Origin: Paenibacillus polymyxa
GTDB taxonomy: Bacteria; Bacillota; Bacilli; Paenibacillales; Paenibacillaceae
NCBI RefSeq assembly: GCF_015710975.1
Contig: NZ_CP049783.1
Location: 124,001 to 188,000, forward strand
Reading direction: 5' to 3'
Length of the DNA: 64,000 bases
Shown here: piece by piece, positions 17,937-27,798 of the stretch
Numbering within the stretch: the stretch's first letter is position 1
Layout: the number at the start of each line of letters is the position of its first letter
Translations under genes and position numbers: made by a program
Notes under the pieces: generated by a model
What the model was told of the DNA's origin: nothing
Databases searched by the model: none
The model's input: only the letters and a program-made list of their open reading frames with translations

Positions 17937-19961
17937 CTACTGATCCTGTTCGATAAGCTCAATCCATTCATTATACTCGGTTTGAAGCTTGGTGTATTCT
18001 TCCTTTAGTTGACGCAATTCTGTTGAAATCTTCTCTGCATTTTCTCGGTCTACGTCCTGTTGTACTTGTAGTAAACGAAGCTGATGAGCCGCCATTTCAT
18101 ATTTTTGACCTACTTCATCTAACTCAGACTGCAAGGCCATGCGTTCCTGCTCTATGGACTGCTGTTCTGCCTTTGCGGTGTTGGCAGCTTCAACCGCGGA
18201 ACGAATCTCCTCCTGAAGCTGTTCTTTTTGTTCAATCGTTACCGCTATTTCCCGTTCCCAAGAAGCAAATTCTTCCTTGCGGGCAGCATCTTCAGCTTCC
18301 AAACGTTCCGCTTCAGCCTTCAACTGATCGTATTTAAGCTGCCATTCCACAGAGGCCTTCTCAGCACGTTCCAATTCACTTTGCCGGTCATGATTTTCCT
18401 GCTGGAGTTGCTTAATATGTTGCTCCAGCTGTCCAGCTCGGCTCTTCATGCTTCCATATTGATCCTGAAGCGATTGATACGCCTTCGCACTCTCTTGCTC
18501 TCGGACTTGGGCTTTCTCAAGCTCGTCCTGAACACGAATCAGCTCAGGCGACAGCTCCTTGATTTTCGCTTCAAGTTGAACCAGCCGTTGCTGTTGTGAA
18601 GCATATTTATCATTAGCAGCCTCAACCTCAGCCACAGTCTGCTGTAGTTGTTCCTCTGTCGCTTCCTTCTGTTCACGCGCTTCCAGCAGGGAAAGCTCCA
18701 ACTCATCGGCTGCCAACTGACGTTCTTCTGCAAGCTTCTTCCATGACTTCTCACTTTCAGCCAGCGTAGCCAGCTCGCTTTGCAGCTTGCGAGAAGATAC
18801 ATGAGCTTGCTCCAGCAGCTTCTGCATCCGGCGCTGCTCTTCCTCCAGCTTAGCCGCCTGCTGCTGCGTAGCCTTGGCTTCATTCACCAACTGATCATAT
18901 CTGCTTTGCAGTTCTTCACGCGCAAGCGTATTTGCCTGCTCCCGCTCTGTTGCTGCCTGTTGCTGTGTTTGCAGTTCAGCCTCCAGCTCGGACTGTTGTT
19001 GCTCCAATGCTGCAGCTTGCTCTTGAGCCTTCTCCAGACGAGAAGAAAGCTCTGCATTTCCTGCTTGTACTTGTTCTAATTGCTCCTGAAGCTCCTCCAT
19101 CCGAATCTCCTGCTCCAGTGCAGCTTCTTCAGCACGTTTCTGCGCTTCCTCATGCTGGAGCTTTTCCTCATTTAGAGCCAATTCAGCCTGTTTACGTTCC
19201 TGCTCCAGCTGCTCATTCAGCCCGGAGCATTTGATCTGCCATTCGCTTATCTTCTGGCTATGCTCTTGCTGCAAAGTAGATCGCAAATTGTCCAGCTCTA
19301 TACGTTTTCGCTCCTGATGAGCCTTTTCCGCAGCGGAAAGCTTAGCTTCAGCCTGTTTAGCCGCTTCGGCTATTTCCTTCTTCAACTGCTCTTCTGTCTG
19401 CCGGACACGCGCATTTGCAGCCTCTTGCTGCTCTTTCAGCTTACGAGAAGCCTCTTGACGAGATTCTTCCAATTCACGCTTAGCTTGTTTTTGTGCATTT
19501 TCAAGTTCAGCCGCTTTTTTCTCCTGCTGTTCAAGCTTTGCCCTTAGTTCGGCAATTTCCTTGGCTGATGTAGATTCGGTCTCCACCAGTTTCTTCTGCG
19601 TCGTTTCTTTTTCTTCCCTCAATTGAACAAGGGCTTGGTGCATATCTGTATTTTTCTGCTGTTGTTCCCCTAGAGCCGTCTGGAGTTGGGCCAGATCTCC
19701 CCGGAGCTCCGCCCGTTCCGCTGCCAAGCGGTTCATATGGCTCTGAATCTCCTGAATTTGTACAGCTTCTTCAGCCATATGAACCGCAGCCAGCACGGCA
19801 ATTCGGGGCATATCCAGACGCGAATGTGCTTGAGAAATGCTGTGCATACGTTCATCTACGTAATTAGCAACCTGCTTCATATAATCGCTATTGCTGCCGA
19901 CAAGTTTATAAGAAGTACCGTAGATCTCTACAGTGACGCGAGTACGATCTGGTGTAGTCAC
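17937..19961 (-). CDS. zapA: ZapA-domain protein with a very long coiled-coil C-terminal extension
   Basis: The first 90 or so residues are a ZapA domain (RVTVEIYGTSYKLVGSNSDYMKQVANYVDERM, then the RIAVLAAVHMAEEAVQIQE helix), which promotes FtsZ bundling at the division site. The usual protein has about 85-100 residues; this one has about 674. The remaining 580 residues are almost continuous heptad repeats rich in Gln, Glu, Ala, Lys and Leu, ending LKEEYTKLQTEYNEWIELIEQDQ. The context (downstream of pheT, upstream of mutS2) is the B. subtilis zapA position. The GTG at 19961 is chosen: AAGGAGG lies 8 nt upstream and overlaps the earlier TTG. Confidence 0.85.
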   Translation of the reverse strand: MTTPDRTRVTVEIYGTSYKLVGSNSDYMKQVANYVDERMHSISQAHSRLDMPRIAVLAAVHMAEEAVQIQEIQSHMNRLAAERAELRGDLAQLQTALGEQQQKNTDMHQALVQLREEKETTQKKLVETESTSAKEIAELRAKLEQQEKKAAELENAQKQAKRELEESRQEASRKLKEQQEAANARVRQTEEQLKKEIAEAAKQAEAKLSAAEKAHQERKRIELDNLRSTLQQEHSQKISEWQIKCSGLNEQLEQERKQAELALNEEKLQHEEAQKRAEEAALEQEIRMEELQEQLEQVQAGNAELSSRLEKAQEQAAALEQQQSELEAELQTQQQAATEREQANTLAREELQSRYDQLVNEAKATQQQAAKLEEEQRRMQKLLEQAHVSSRKLQSELATLAESEKSWKKLAEERQLAADELELSLLEAREQKEATEEQLQQTVAEVEAANDKYASQQQRLVQLEAKIKELSPELIRVQDELEKAQVREQESAKAYQSLQDQYGSMKSRAGQLEQHIKQLQQENHDRQSELERAEKASVEWQLKYDQLKAEAERLEAEDAARKEEFASWEREIAVTIEQKEQLQEEIRSAVEAANTAKAEQQSIEQERMALQSELDEVGQKYEMAAHQLRLLQVQQDVDRENAEKISTELRQLKEEYTKLQTEYNEWIELIEQDQ

Positions 19962-20112
19962 AATTATGCCCTCCTTCAATACTACTGTATGTTGATTCTA
20001 AGGTGTATCCGGTACTAGGGTAACCCGCCTTCCGTGAAGCGTTCAACCTTATTAGTCCGGCTTCCCCGCAGCGGGTGAATATCAGAGTAGAGAGCTTCTA
20101 TGATGATAGGCC

Positions 20113-20157
20113 AAAAAGCCGTATCGAACCTCTGTCACTAAGATTCGATACGGCTTC
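20113..20157 (-). terminator. intrinsic terminator after pheT
   Basis: AAGCCGTATCGAA pairs perfectly with TTCGATACGGCTT; the minus strand continues TTTTT. It is 13 bp past the pheT stop, so pheST and zapA are transcribed separately or by read-through. Confidence 0.9.
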
Positions 20158-20169
20158 CCGCATTTCCTG

Positions 20170-22617
20170 CTACTTTCTCAATTCCGCTCCAAAAGTTTGT
20201 TCTAGAGACGTAACGACAGGAGAATGCGCCGCATTAATCTCTTCATCCGTCAACGTATGCTCCCAATGACGATAGGTCAGGGAAATAGCCACGCTCTTCT
20301 TGTCTTCACCAAGCTTGCTGCCTGTAAATACATCAAACACCCGTGCATCCTGCAACAGTTCTCCGCCTGCAGCGTGAATAACACGAAGCAGTTCACCTGC
20401 CTCAACGTCTTTATTCACCACGAGGGCAATGTCACGTTCCACGGACGGGAAGCGAGCCAGCTCTCTGAACTGAATATGGGAGTTTGCATGCTCAACGAGC
20501 TGTTGCAACGCGATTTCAGCTACATACGTATCGTTCAGCCCATAGGACTGTTGCAGTTCAGGATGAATCTGCCCAACTGTACCGATCCGTTGGGAGTTTC
20601 CGTTCACATCCAGCCATACCGAAGCGGAACGTCCTGGGTGGTAGCTTTGCGGCTGGTCAGCCACATAGCGAATGCTGGCACTTAGTCCAAAATAGTCGAA
20701 CACTGTTTCAAGCGCACCTTTAATATCAAAGAAGTCGACCTTTTCGGCTCCGATGTTCCATTGTTTTTCACGGCGCACTCCAGTCAGCAGCAGACTCAGC
20801 ACTTGAATTTCCTGCGGCTGGCGGGTTAATGTTTGCTCTTCTGTATAAAATACAGTTCCCATCTCAAAAATCGCCAGATTATCTTGCTTCCGATTCATGT
20901 TGTACACCGCTGTATCCAGCATTTGCGGAATGATGCTTGTACGCAATACACTACGGTCTTCGCTCATAGGCATAGCCAAACGTACCGGATGGCTGCCTTC
21001 TGTCAGAGCATTAAATAAAGCTGTGCTTTGCGGATGCACAAAAGAGTAACTGATCGTTTCCTGCCAGCCACCATGAGCCAGCAATCTGCGCAAGGAACGA
21101 CGCAGGGACTGCGATGCCGTCAAAGCTCCTGGAGTTGTCGGTCCCTCAATAGGCGTGGTTGGGATATTGTCATAGCCATACAGACGTGCCACTTCTTCGA
21201 TTAAGTCCACATCAATGGTAATATCTCCACGGCGTGTAGGTACTTCAACTTCCAGCACCCCTTGTTCTGCATCGCCACATCCAAAATGAAGTCTACCAAG
21301 AATCGTCTTCACCTCAAGCAGGGACAGTTCGGTTCCCAAATATCGGTTTATTTTATCTAGCGACAGCTTGATAATGTGGTTTTTAGCTTTTGCAGAAGCA
21401 GACTCTACGATGCCCTGGTGTACAGTGCCCCCTGCATAACGCTGAATCAGCGCAGCTGCACGATTTACAGCAGGTATAACAGCTCCTGGATCAACCTCTT
21501 TTTCAAAACGCAGACTTGCTTCCGAACGCAGTCCCAGTTGGCGGGATGTTTTGCGAACGGTACCGCCGTCAAACTTCGCAGATTCCAACGCAATGCTAAC
21601 CGTCGCATCCGTAACCTCAGAATTGGCTCCACCCATCACGCCTGCCAATGCAATCGGCTTTACACCGTCTGTGATCAACAGCATATGTGGTTCCAGCTTA
21701 CGCTCCTGATTGTCAAGTGTAATCAAAGTTTCGCCTGTACGAGCAAGTCGCACCTCAATATTTCCATTTTCCAGCTTATCCGCATCAAAAGCATGCAACG
21801 GCTGACCATATTCCAGCATAACGTAGTTCGTAATATCTACGATATTGTTTATCGGACGAACACCTGCCGCCATCAGACGGTTTTGAATCCATAACGGTGA
21901 AGGGCCCACTTTAACACCTGTGATATAACGCGCTGCATAGTGTGTGCACAGTTCAGGAGTATCTACCTTAACGGACAAGTGATCTGCCGCAGCATCGCTA
22001 ATTTCCACCAGATCCTTAGCAGGGTCAGCGAGCGAAATGTCACGTCCTAGAATGGCACTTACTTCATATGCAGCTCCATGCATGCTCAGGCAATCCGAGC
22101 GGTTGGGTGTCAAATCAAAATCCAGCACCTGATCATCCAGGGCAAGCAGCTTCGTAATTGACGTACCAATTTCAGCATCCTCTGGCAGCACCAAAATGCC
22201 TTCCTGCAATTCTTTTGGCAATAGCTTATCATTCATGCCCAGTTCCTTGGCCGAGCAGATCATGCCCATGGACACAACACCACGCAGCTTGGCCTTTTTA
22301 ATATGAAAATCTCCTGGTAGCTTGGCACCTACAACTGCAACAGGAACCTTTTGACCTGCATCCACGTTCTTGGCACCACACACAATTTGCAGGTCTTCTC
22401 CCTGACCCGCATCGACAATACACACATTCAGCTTATCCGCATCCGGGTGCTTTTCCTTGCTTTTGACATAGCCTACAACGACGCCAGTAATTCCTTGGTT
22501 ACGATGTTCAACTTCATCAATTTCAATGCCCGAACGGGTGATTTTTTCTGCTAGCTCCTCCGCACTCACTTGATCCAGTGATACATACTCGGACAGCCAC
22601 TCGAATGATACTTTCAT
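20170..22617 (-). CDS. pheT: phenylalanyl-tRNA synthetase beta subunit
   Basis: An 815-residue subunit of the alpha2-beta2 enzyme that charges tRNA-Phe. Domains in order: tRNA-binding EMAP/YtpR-like domain (residues about 40-150, KEKHPDADKLNVCIVDAGQ), B3/B4 editing domain (DFDLTPNRSDCLSMHGAAYE), B5 domain (VPTRRGDITIDVDLIEEVARLYGYDNIP), the catalytic-like core, and the C-terminal FDX-ACB anticodon-binding domain (RFPSVERDIALVVNKDV). Full length and intact. It lies 28 bp downstream of pheS in the T-box-controlled operon. Confidence 0.97.
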   Translation of the reverse strand: MKVSFEWLSEYVSLDQVSAEELAEKITRSGIEIDEVEHRNQGITGVVVGYVKSKEKHPDADKLNVCIVDAGQGEDLQIVCGAKNVDAGQKVPVAVVGAKLPGDFHIKKAKLRGVVSMGMICSAKELGMNDKLLPKELQEGILVLPEDAEIGTSITKLLALDDQVLDFDLTPNRSDCLSMHGAAYEVSAILGRDISLADPAKDLVEISDAAADHLSVKVDTPELCTHYAARYITGVKVGPSPLWIQNRLMAAGVRPINNIVDITNYVMLEYGQPLHAFDADKLENGNIEVRLARTGETLITLDNQERKLEPHMLLITDGVKPIALAGVMGGANSEVTDATVSIALESAKFDGGTVRKTSRQLGLRSEASLRFEKEVDPGAVIPAVNRAAALIQRYAGGTVHQGIVESASAKAKNHIIKLSLDKINRYLGTELSLLEVKTILGRLHFGCGDAEQGVLEVEVPTRRGDITIDVDLIEEVARLYGYDNIPTTPIEGPTTPGALTASQSLRRSLRRLLAHGGWQETISYSFVHPQSTALFNALTEGSHPVRLAMPMSEDRSVLRTSIIPQMLDTAVYNMNRKQDNLAIFEMGTVFYTEEQTLTRQPQEIQVLSLLLTGVRREKQWNIGAEKVDFFDIKGALETVFDYFGLSASIRYVADQPQSYHPGRSASVWLDVNGNSQRIGTVGQIHPELQQSYGLNDTYVAEIALQQLVEHANSHIQFRELARFPSVERDIALVVNKDVEAGELLRVIHAAGGELLQDARVFDVFTGSKLGEDKKSVAISLTYRHWEHTLTDEEINAAHSPVVTSLEQTFGAELRK

Positions 22618-22645
22618 ATGGGTTCACTTCCCTTGATATAGTTGT

Positions 22646-23677
22646 TTATTGACGCGCAAACTGCTTCAAGAACGACAGATCGCTGTTATAAAAATGGCGA
22701 ATATCGTCAATGCCGTATTTCAAAATGGCTATCCGTTCTACACCCATACCGAATGCAAAGCCACTGTACACCTCGGGATCAAAACCACCCATTTCCAGCA
22801 CTTTCGGATGCACCATACCACAGCCCAAAATTTCAATCCACACGCGCTCGCCGTTTTTCTTCACAAAAGTCACGTCTACTTCAGCACTTGGCTCGGTGAA
22901 CGGAAAGAAGCTTGGGCGCAAGCGGATTTCGGTCGATTCCCCGAACATTTCGCGTGCAAATTGCAGCAAGGTTCCTTTCAAATCACTCATACGAATGTCT
23001 TTTCCAATCACAAGGCCTTCAATTTGGTGGAATTGGAAGGAATGCGTTGCATCGTCATCATCACGTCGGAATACCGTACCCGGACAAATCACCTTAATAG
23101 GCGTTTCACCCTTCATCGCCTCCATCGCGCGAATCTGAACTGGTGACGTATGAGTACGCATCAACAGATCCTCGGTCAGGTAAAATGAATCCTGCATATC
23201 ACGTGCCGGGTGGTTTTTAGGCAGATTCAAAGCTTCGAAGTTATAATAATCGGTCTCTGCCTGTGGTCCCTCAGCCACTCGATATCCCATACCTGTAAAA
23301 ATATCTTCGATTTGCTCGATCACTTTGTTAAGTGGGTGGAGCCCGCCTTGCGGCATTGCGCGTCCAGGCAACGTAACGTCGATTTTTTCTGCTTGCAGGC
23401 GCTCATTCGTTTCTGCTTTCGTGAACTCGTCCTGCTTACGGTTAACGACCTCTTCAATCGCCTCACGCACCTCATTGGCTACCTGGCCAACAACTGGACG
23501 CTCTTCCGCACTCAGCTTGCCCATACCGCGCAAAATTTCGGTCAGTGCACCCTTTTTACCCGAATATTTAACTCGTAGATCAGCCAGCTCCTTGGGTGTT
23601 TCCACCTTCTCCAATACTTCCAGTGCTTCTTCCTTCAAGGCCAGCAAATGTTCCTTCATTTGGATGGTTTCGCTCAT
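22646..23677 (-). CDS. pheS: phenylalanyl-tRNA synthetase alpha subunit
   Basis: A 343-residue catalytic class II synthetase subunit. The N-terminal coiled coil (about 1-85) is followed by class II motif 2 ([27 protein letters not shown]) and motif 3 ([29 protein letters not shown]). The [16 protein letters not shown] segment lines the Phe site. It forms the adenylate and transfers Phe to tRNA with PheT. Expression is controlled by the T-box leader directly upstream. Confidence 0.97.
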   Translation of the reverse strand: MSETIQMKEHLLALKEEALEVLEKVETPKELADLRVKYSGKKGALTEILRGMGKLSAEERPVVGQVANEVREAIEEVVNRKQDEFTKAETNERLQAEKIDVTLPGRAMPQGGLHPLNKVIEQIEDIFTGMGYRVAEGPQAETDYYNFEALNLPKNHPARDMQDSFYLTEDLLMRTHTSPVQIRAMEAMKGETPIKVICPGTVFRRDDDDATHSFQFHQIEGLVIGKDIRMSDLKGTLLQFAREMFGESTEIRLRPSFFPFTEPSAEVDVTFVKKNGERVWIEILGCGMVHPKVLEMGGFDPEVYSGFAFGMGVERIAILKYGIDDIRHFYNSDLSFLKQFARQ

Positions 23678-23717
23678 CGCCTGTTCAGTCCCCTTTCTTC
23701 ATATCCAGCTTTTCAGA

Positions 23718-24050
23718 CAACAAAAAAAGGTCTTTTCTCCCGAAAAGGGACGAAAAGACCGTGGTACCACCCTCGTTAGACAATGAAGTTCAGCTACCCG
23801 ACGCGTTGCCTTGTGGCAATCAGTACGGGGGTTCATTCATGCTATGCATCATCATCTCGCTCTGCACGTTGTAACGGTCGTGAACCGGTATCCCCTACTT
23901 GCACAACCGCCATTTACATGACGCTTGAGGTTCAAGGAACTGCTCCGGAGCGAACTTCAACAGCCCAATATTTGCAGAAACGCTCTCAATCCTACGGCGC
24001 TTCCTCCCTGTTCAATCGGACACTGCCTACTCTTCTCCATCAAGACATTT
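23718..24050 (-). promoter_or_regulatory. T-box leader of pheST
   Basis: Read on the minus strand, the T-box sequence AGGGTGGTACCACGG (23759-23773) is intact and pairs in the antiterminator. It is followed by a strong terminator in which GGTCTTTTCGTCCC pairs with GGGAGAAAAGACC before TTTTTTT (about 23722-23762). A stem I region starts near 24040 (GATGGAGAAGAGTAGGCAG), and a TTC triplet at 23952-23954 could be the phenylalanine specifier. Uncharged tRNA-Phe binding stabilises antitermination and turns on pheS-pheT. The specifier position is inferred, not proved. Confidence 0.93.
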
Positions 24051-24125
24051 TCTAAATACGAACTATTGTTCATTATTATATGCAAACTACTGCACTTTGG
24101 CAAGCAGCGCCTATATTTCATTCCT

Positions 24126-25976
24126 TCAGATATCGGGATCATTCAACTGATCCAGCTTGGCACGAATGCGCCTGATATCGCTCAAGAGCTCCTCATTTGC
24201 TTCACTCGTCCCCGTCATTCCCATCAGTTCGGTAAGACGCAGCTGTAATCGTAGACGTTCCTCCCGCTCTCCCTGATCCTTGGGCTCTCGGATGCTTCTC
24301 CGTTCATCTTCTTGTTTTTCGTCGGCCGTCCCCTCGTAGATTTCATATCCGCCCCCCGGCTGCATATCGAGTAATCGAGTTGACGTACAACGCACCAGCT
24401 CCCGGTCATGCGAGACGAGTACCAGTGCCCCATCATATCGGCGTAAAGAGTCCTCTACAATTTCACGGGTTTCAATGTCAAAGTAATTCGTCGGTTCATC
24501 CAGCACCAGCAGATTGGCTCCACTAAAGTACAGACGCAGAAAAGCTACCCTGCATTTTTCTCCCATACTGAGCGTTCCGATCCTTTTGAATACATCCTCT
24601 TTGGCAAATAAAAAACAGCCCAGCACTGTTCTCGCTTTTGTTTGGGTCATGGTTGGGAGTGCAAGCAGACTGTCGAGCAACGTCTGATCCTCTGGAAGCT
24701 GCTCCAACTCCTGTGAAAAATACCCGATATTCAACTGTGGGTTGGCTGTGATTTTTCCCGTCTTCGGTTCAAGCTGACCTGTTAATAACCGAAGCAGCGT
24801 GGTTTTACCAATTCCATTGGGCCCCCGAACAGCCAAACGCTCCCCACGTGCAACGTTCAGATTTAGATTTTTCACGATGACATGGTCGTCGTAGCTAAAG
24901 TCAACCTGCTCAGTACGCAGCAAATATTTAGCCTGAAACCCGCTGTCATTTAATTTCATGTGCAAAGACGGAGCTTCACGTGGTTGCTCTACCCTGTTAG
25001 CCTCCAGTCGCTCCAATTCCTTCTCCTTTGCATGATAACGGGAAATATTTTTTTTAGCCTTGGCCTTGTAAAAGCTCTGCGTAATGGCCATTTCAACCTT
25101 GGATGCGCTGCGATACGCCTGATGAAACCATTCCCTGTAATTTCGAATCGTTTCCTCCAGCGCCTGTCTCGCCAGTTCCTGCTTCCGATAGCTCGCCTCC
25201 TGCTCTCGCAGTTCCCGCTCCTTCTGCGCTTTATATTCCTTATAACCACCTTTATAGCGCTCAATACCTGTGGATGTAAGCTCAACTATACTCGTAGCCA
25301 CCTGATCCAAAAAGGCTCTGTCATGCGATACAAACAGCAGTGTTCCAGGATACGAGGACAGCCACTGCTCCAGCCAGAGCATACTTTCGGCATCCAAATG
25401 GTTGGTTGGCTCATCCAGTACCAGCAGCTTGGGCTGCCTGACCATCAGGCCAGCCAGTCGTACTCTCGTCTTCTGTCCGCCACTCAGATCACCATAAGCA
25501 ATGGACCACGTCTGTGCAGGCATTCCCATTCGGGTGAGCGCCTTTTCCACCTCAGACTCCCAAGCAAAGCCTTGCAGGCGTTCGTATTCATCCATCAGCT
25601 CGCCGTAACGCTCCAGTTGCTGCTCCATATCCTTACCAGCATTGGCTAGGTCAGCTTCCAGCTCTCCCAGCGTTTGCTTGAGACGCCAATGCCGAGGGCT
25701 GGCCTGCTGTGCGGCCTCCAGTGCGGTTCGAGACCTATCCACTGTATCCTGCTGCTTCAGCCAGCCTCGCTCTTCCATGGGCAAATCATGTTCTACTTGA
25801 CCGGAGGTTGGCGCTTCATCTCCCAGCAATATTCGTAATAACGTTGTTTTACCGGCTCCATTTCTCCCAAACAACGCGAGCCGTTCTCCTTCCGTCACAT
25901 CCATCGACACATTCTCAAATATAGATGTCCCGTTCCATTCCTTGACTACATTGCGAACTCGCAAAATGGTTTTCAT
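24126..25976 (-). CDS. ABC-F family ATPase, probable ribosome-protection/antibiotic resistance type
   Basis: A 616-residue cytosolic twin-ABC protein without membrane helices. ABC1 has Walker A LFGRNGAGKTTLLR, signature LSGGQKTRVRLAG and Walker B KLLVLDEPTNHLD; the linker is charged and helical (residues about 240-330, SYRKQELARQALEETIRNYREW); ABC2 has GPNGIGKTTLLR, an LSMGEKCRVAFLR signature and LLVLDEPTNYFD. A C-terminal extension (KQEDERRSIREPKD) follows. ABC-F proteins bind the ribosomal E site, and the Vga/Lsa/VmlR groups displace antibiotics. Resistance is suggested by the attenuator and leader peptide upstream, as for vmlR; the drug class cannot be read from sequence. Confidence 0.85.
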   Translation of the reverse strand: MKTILRVRNVVKEWNGTSIFENVSMDVTEGERLALFGRNGAGKTTLLRILLGDEAPTSGQVEHDLPMEERGWLKQQDTVDRSRTALEAAQQASPRHWRLKQTLGELEADLANAGKDMEQQLERYGELMDEYERLQGFAWESEVEKALTRMGMPAQTWSIAYGDLSGGQKTRVRLAGLMVRQPKLLVLDEPTNHLDAESMLWLEQWLSSYPGTLLFVSHDRAFLDQVATSIVELTSTGIERYKGGYKEYKAQKERELREQEASYRKQELARQALEETIRNYREWFHQAYRSASKVEMAITQSFYKAKAKKNISRYHAKEKELERLEANRVEQPREAPSLHMKLNDSGFQAKYLLRTEQVDFSYDDHVIVKNLNLNVARGERLAVRGPNGIGKTTLLRLLTGQLEPKTGKITANPQLNIGYFSQELEQLPEDQTLLDSLLALPTMTQTKARTVLGCFLFAKEDVFKRIGTLSMGEKCRVAFLRLYFSGANLLVLDEPTNYFDIETREIVEDSLRRYDGALVLVSHDRELVRCTSTRLLDMQPGGGYEIYEGTADEKQEDERRSIREPKDQGEREERLRLQLRLTELMGMTGTSEANEELLSDIRRIRAKLDQLNDPDI

Positions 25977-26020
25977 ACCACGATCATCCTTTCCCAGCCC
26001 GGTTTTTACACCGGAAGCAA

Positions 26021-26050
26021 TAAAAAAAGCCGCAGAAGGCTGCGGCTTGC
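26021..26050 (-). terminator. transcription attenuator in the ABC-F leader
   Basis: Minus strand AAGCCGCAGCCTTCTGCGGCTTTTTTTA is a near-perfect terminator lying between the leader peptide and the ABC-F start (25976). An upstream segment containing GGCGGCTGCAAGC (around 26195-26215) is complementary to part of its 5' arm and could form an antiterminator. Such internal terminators are the switch in drug-induced ABC-F genes. Confidence 0.8.
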
Positions 26051-26084
26051 ATACAGGAAAATAGAATGACTGCTATGAATTATT

Positions 26085-26171
26085 TCAGAACATATGCATA
26101 TGAAAAATAACACCGCGAACGAAAAAAACAAATCCCGTTTCGGAAATATACGCATACGTCCCTACTTTCAT
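26085..26171 (-). CDS. 28-residue leader peptide of the ABC-F gene
   Basis: A short open frame in the leader, beginning MKVGTYAYISE and ending FHMHMF, preceded by GGGAGAAG about 12 nt upstream of its ATG. It stops 35 bp before the attenuator hairpin. Its position and length suit a regulatory peptide on which a drug-stalled ribosome would let the antiterminator form. That is inference from position and from known leader-controlled ABC-F genes; the peptide has no recognised homologue here. Confidence 0.5.
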   Translation of the reverse strand: MKVGTYAYISETGFVFFVRGVIFHMHMF

Positions 26172-26301
26172 TTCAGACACACTTCTCCCGTTGCAGCTTG
26201 CAGCCGCCTGCCAGTAACGTGCAGTTGAGTGGGAAAATCAGTGTGCTTACTTCATCGGACGTATGGTTACCTTCCTTTTTATGGGATACTTACTTGCAGT
26301 C

Positions 26302-26329
26302 AGTATAGCAGATCACAGTATTTTTGCAA
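26302..26329 (-). promoter_or_regulatory. putative sigma-A promoter for the ABC-F transcript
   Basis: On the minus strand TTGCAA (26324-26329), a 16-bp spacer and TATACT (26302-26307). The transcript would begin near 26295, giving a leader of about 320 nt with the peptide and attenuator. Confidence 0.55.
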
Positions 26330-26337
26330 TACCAGTT

Positions 26338-27375
26338 TTATTTTCCAAATACCAACGTTGTATTGGACGAACCTGCATACTTAGTTACAAATTCTTTAGT
26401 ATATTCAGGGGTTTGAACTTGATAACTGTAGTTCTTGCTCGGATTCCATCGGGTCACAGGCGATTTTTGGTTGGTGATGGCTGGAAAACTACCTACATCT
26501 TTAAATTCACCATTGGCTTTATCATCCAGAATACCACCCTTTTCACTACCTTTTCCAAAATAATTATTTTCGGAATAAATTCGTGCATTGGTTGCTATTG
26601 TGTAAGCCAACTGAAAATTATTAATATAATTATTTTTCACATGGAAATATCCATATCTCATCAGACCTGGACCGCGTACAAGTAAGTTTTCAAAATAATT
26701 ATTAGCAATTGTAATATGCGGCATGCCATCATAATTTTTATTGCTGTCATCTGGATAACCCAGAATAAGGCCATATTTATGATTAGCAAATTTGGAGTTG
26801 CTAATGGTTACATAATCAGCCGATTGCCCTATGTACAAAAGCTTGTCCAGATCCGAGCCATTTGCATTATAATTATGACCTGCAAAAGTAACATGATCAA
26901 TCCAATAATTTGTGCCCGCAGTAAGATATAGCTGGATATCATCATTGCCATTAATGCTGGCGCTGTGCTCAAAAGTTAAATTTTGAAAGATCACATTTCC
27001 CGAGTTAGCTGTTGTTTTCAAATGAATATTGATTAGCTTATTTTGCGCATAAGAGCCGATTAGCGATTTGTTGGAACCAATATTGATCACGGTTTTAGAA
27101 GAAGCAGAAATATTCTTTTCGATGACCAGAATTTTAGGTGTTGAGTCCCCTAGCTGATTTTTCAATTCGTTTAGATTATTGATATAGATGACCTGACCAT
27201 TTTTGCCCCCTGTTGTAGCAGGCTTTGAAGCTCCCGTTTCGCTTTTAGCCTGTCCAGCAAAACCAATCATGCCATTCGTCGACGTATTTGGGAAATCAGT
27301 CGCAGCGAACGTAGCACTTGCTGAAAAAGTAAAAAACACAAAGGCTAAAGCTAAAAGAAAAGAGATTTTTCTCAT
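26338..27375 (-). CDS. secreted pectate/pectin lyase, polysaccharide lyase family 1
   Basis: A 345-residue exported enzyme that cleaves pectin or polygalacturonate by beta-elimination. A Sec signal peptide ([25 protein letters not shown]) is cleaved near residue 24. The parallel beta-helix of family PL1 is shown by repeated Asn-rich turns, the [10 protein letters not shown] motif and the catalytic RGPGLMRYG element (the R-x-P-x-x-R pattern). Length equals that of B. subtilis PelB. Whether it prefers methylated pectin cannot be decided by eye. It is a single gene; plant-associated Paenibacillus commonly secrete such enzymes. Confidence 0.88.
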   Translation of the reverse strand: MRKISFLLALAFVFFTFSASATFAATDFPNTSTNGMIGFAGQAKSETGASKPATTGGKNGQVIYINNLNELKNQLGDSTPKILVIEKNISASSKTVINIGSNKSLIGSYAQNKLINIHLKTTANSGNVIFQNLTFEHSASINGNDDIQLYLTAGTNYWIDHVTFAGHNYNANGSDLDKLLYIGQSADYVTISNSKFANHKYGLILGYPDDSNKNYDGMPHITIANNYFENLLVRGPGLMRYGYFHVKNNYINNFQLAYTIATNARIYSENNYFGKGSEKGGILDDKANGEFKDVGSFPAITNQKSPVTRWNPSKNYSYQVQTPEYTKEFVTKYAGSSNTTLVFGK

Positions 27376-27535
27376 CGCAGCTACACCATCCTTTTTTTAT
27401 ATTAAATTCCAATTACGAGACTATACTTTTTTCGCAAAATGGTAAATAGTTCTTTTTATCTGTTTATTTATAGCATATAAGAAAAATATTTAATATTGTA
27501 TTATTTATCAGCGTGAAAATAGTTCGTAGGAACGC

Positions 27536-27570
27536 AAAAAGCCGGGATCCCCCATTGGTATCCCGGCTAA
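27536..27570 (-). terminator. hairpin terminator downstream of the tRNA-Gly remnant
   Basis: AGCCGGGAT pairs with ATCCCGGCT; the minus strand continues TTTTTGCG. It lies between the pectate lyase promoter region and the left attachment site, in original host DNA. Confidence 0.8.
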
Positions 27571-27590
27571 AATATATTCTTATTGCAAAC

Positions 27591-27620
27591 AAAATAAAAA
27601 CCCTTGAGTCACAAGGGTTT
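27591..27620 (-). terminator. host terminator originally following tRNA-Gly
   Basis: AAACCCTTG and CAAGGGTTT pair around an AGTCA loop; the minus strand continues TTTTTATTTT. An almost identical hairpin accompanies the intact tRNA at the other end of the prophage (62402-62427). Confidence 0.85.
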
Positions 27621-27638
27621 CGAAATTTTAAAAATCGT

Positions 27639-27685
27639 AAGCGGGTGATGGGAATCGAACCCACGCTATCAGCTTGGAAGGCTGA
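27639..27685. repeat. left attachment site (attL core), tRNA-Gly 3' fragment
   Basis: 47 bp identical to 62445-62491, comprising the acceptor, T-arm and anticodon-arm half of tRNA-Gly(UCC) read on the minus strand. To its right the sequence diverges (TTCCCACC here versus the rest of the tRNA at 62492). This is the original host 3' end, now cut off from its 5' half, and is not a functional tRNA. Confidence 0.95.
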
Positions 27686-27798
27686 TTCCCACCCTATTCA
27701 TAGGAAGTCAATCTCAGTCAAAAGATAGATGGATTAACGTTTTTAAAGAATAAGGGTAGTCATGAGCAGCATGTACAATCGTTGAATATACAATTGAC

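Noticed and set aside
18023..19547. Leu-rich plus-strand frames opposite the coiled coil of ZapA
   Set aside because: They are mirror images of the Gln/Glu-rich heptad coding and resemble membrane proteins only by composition.
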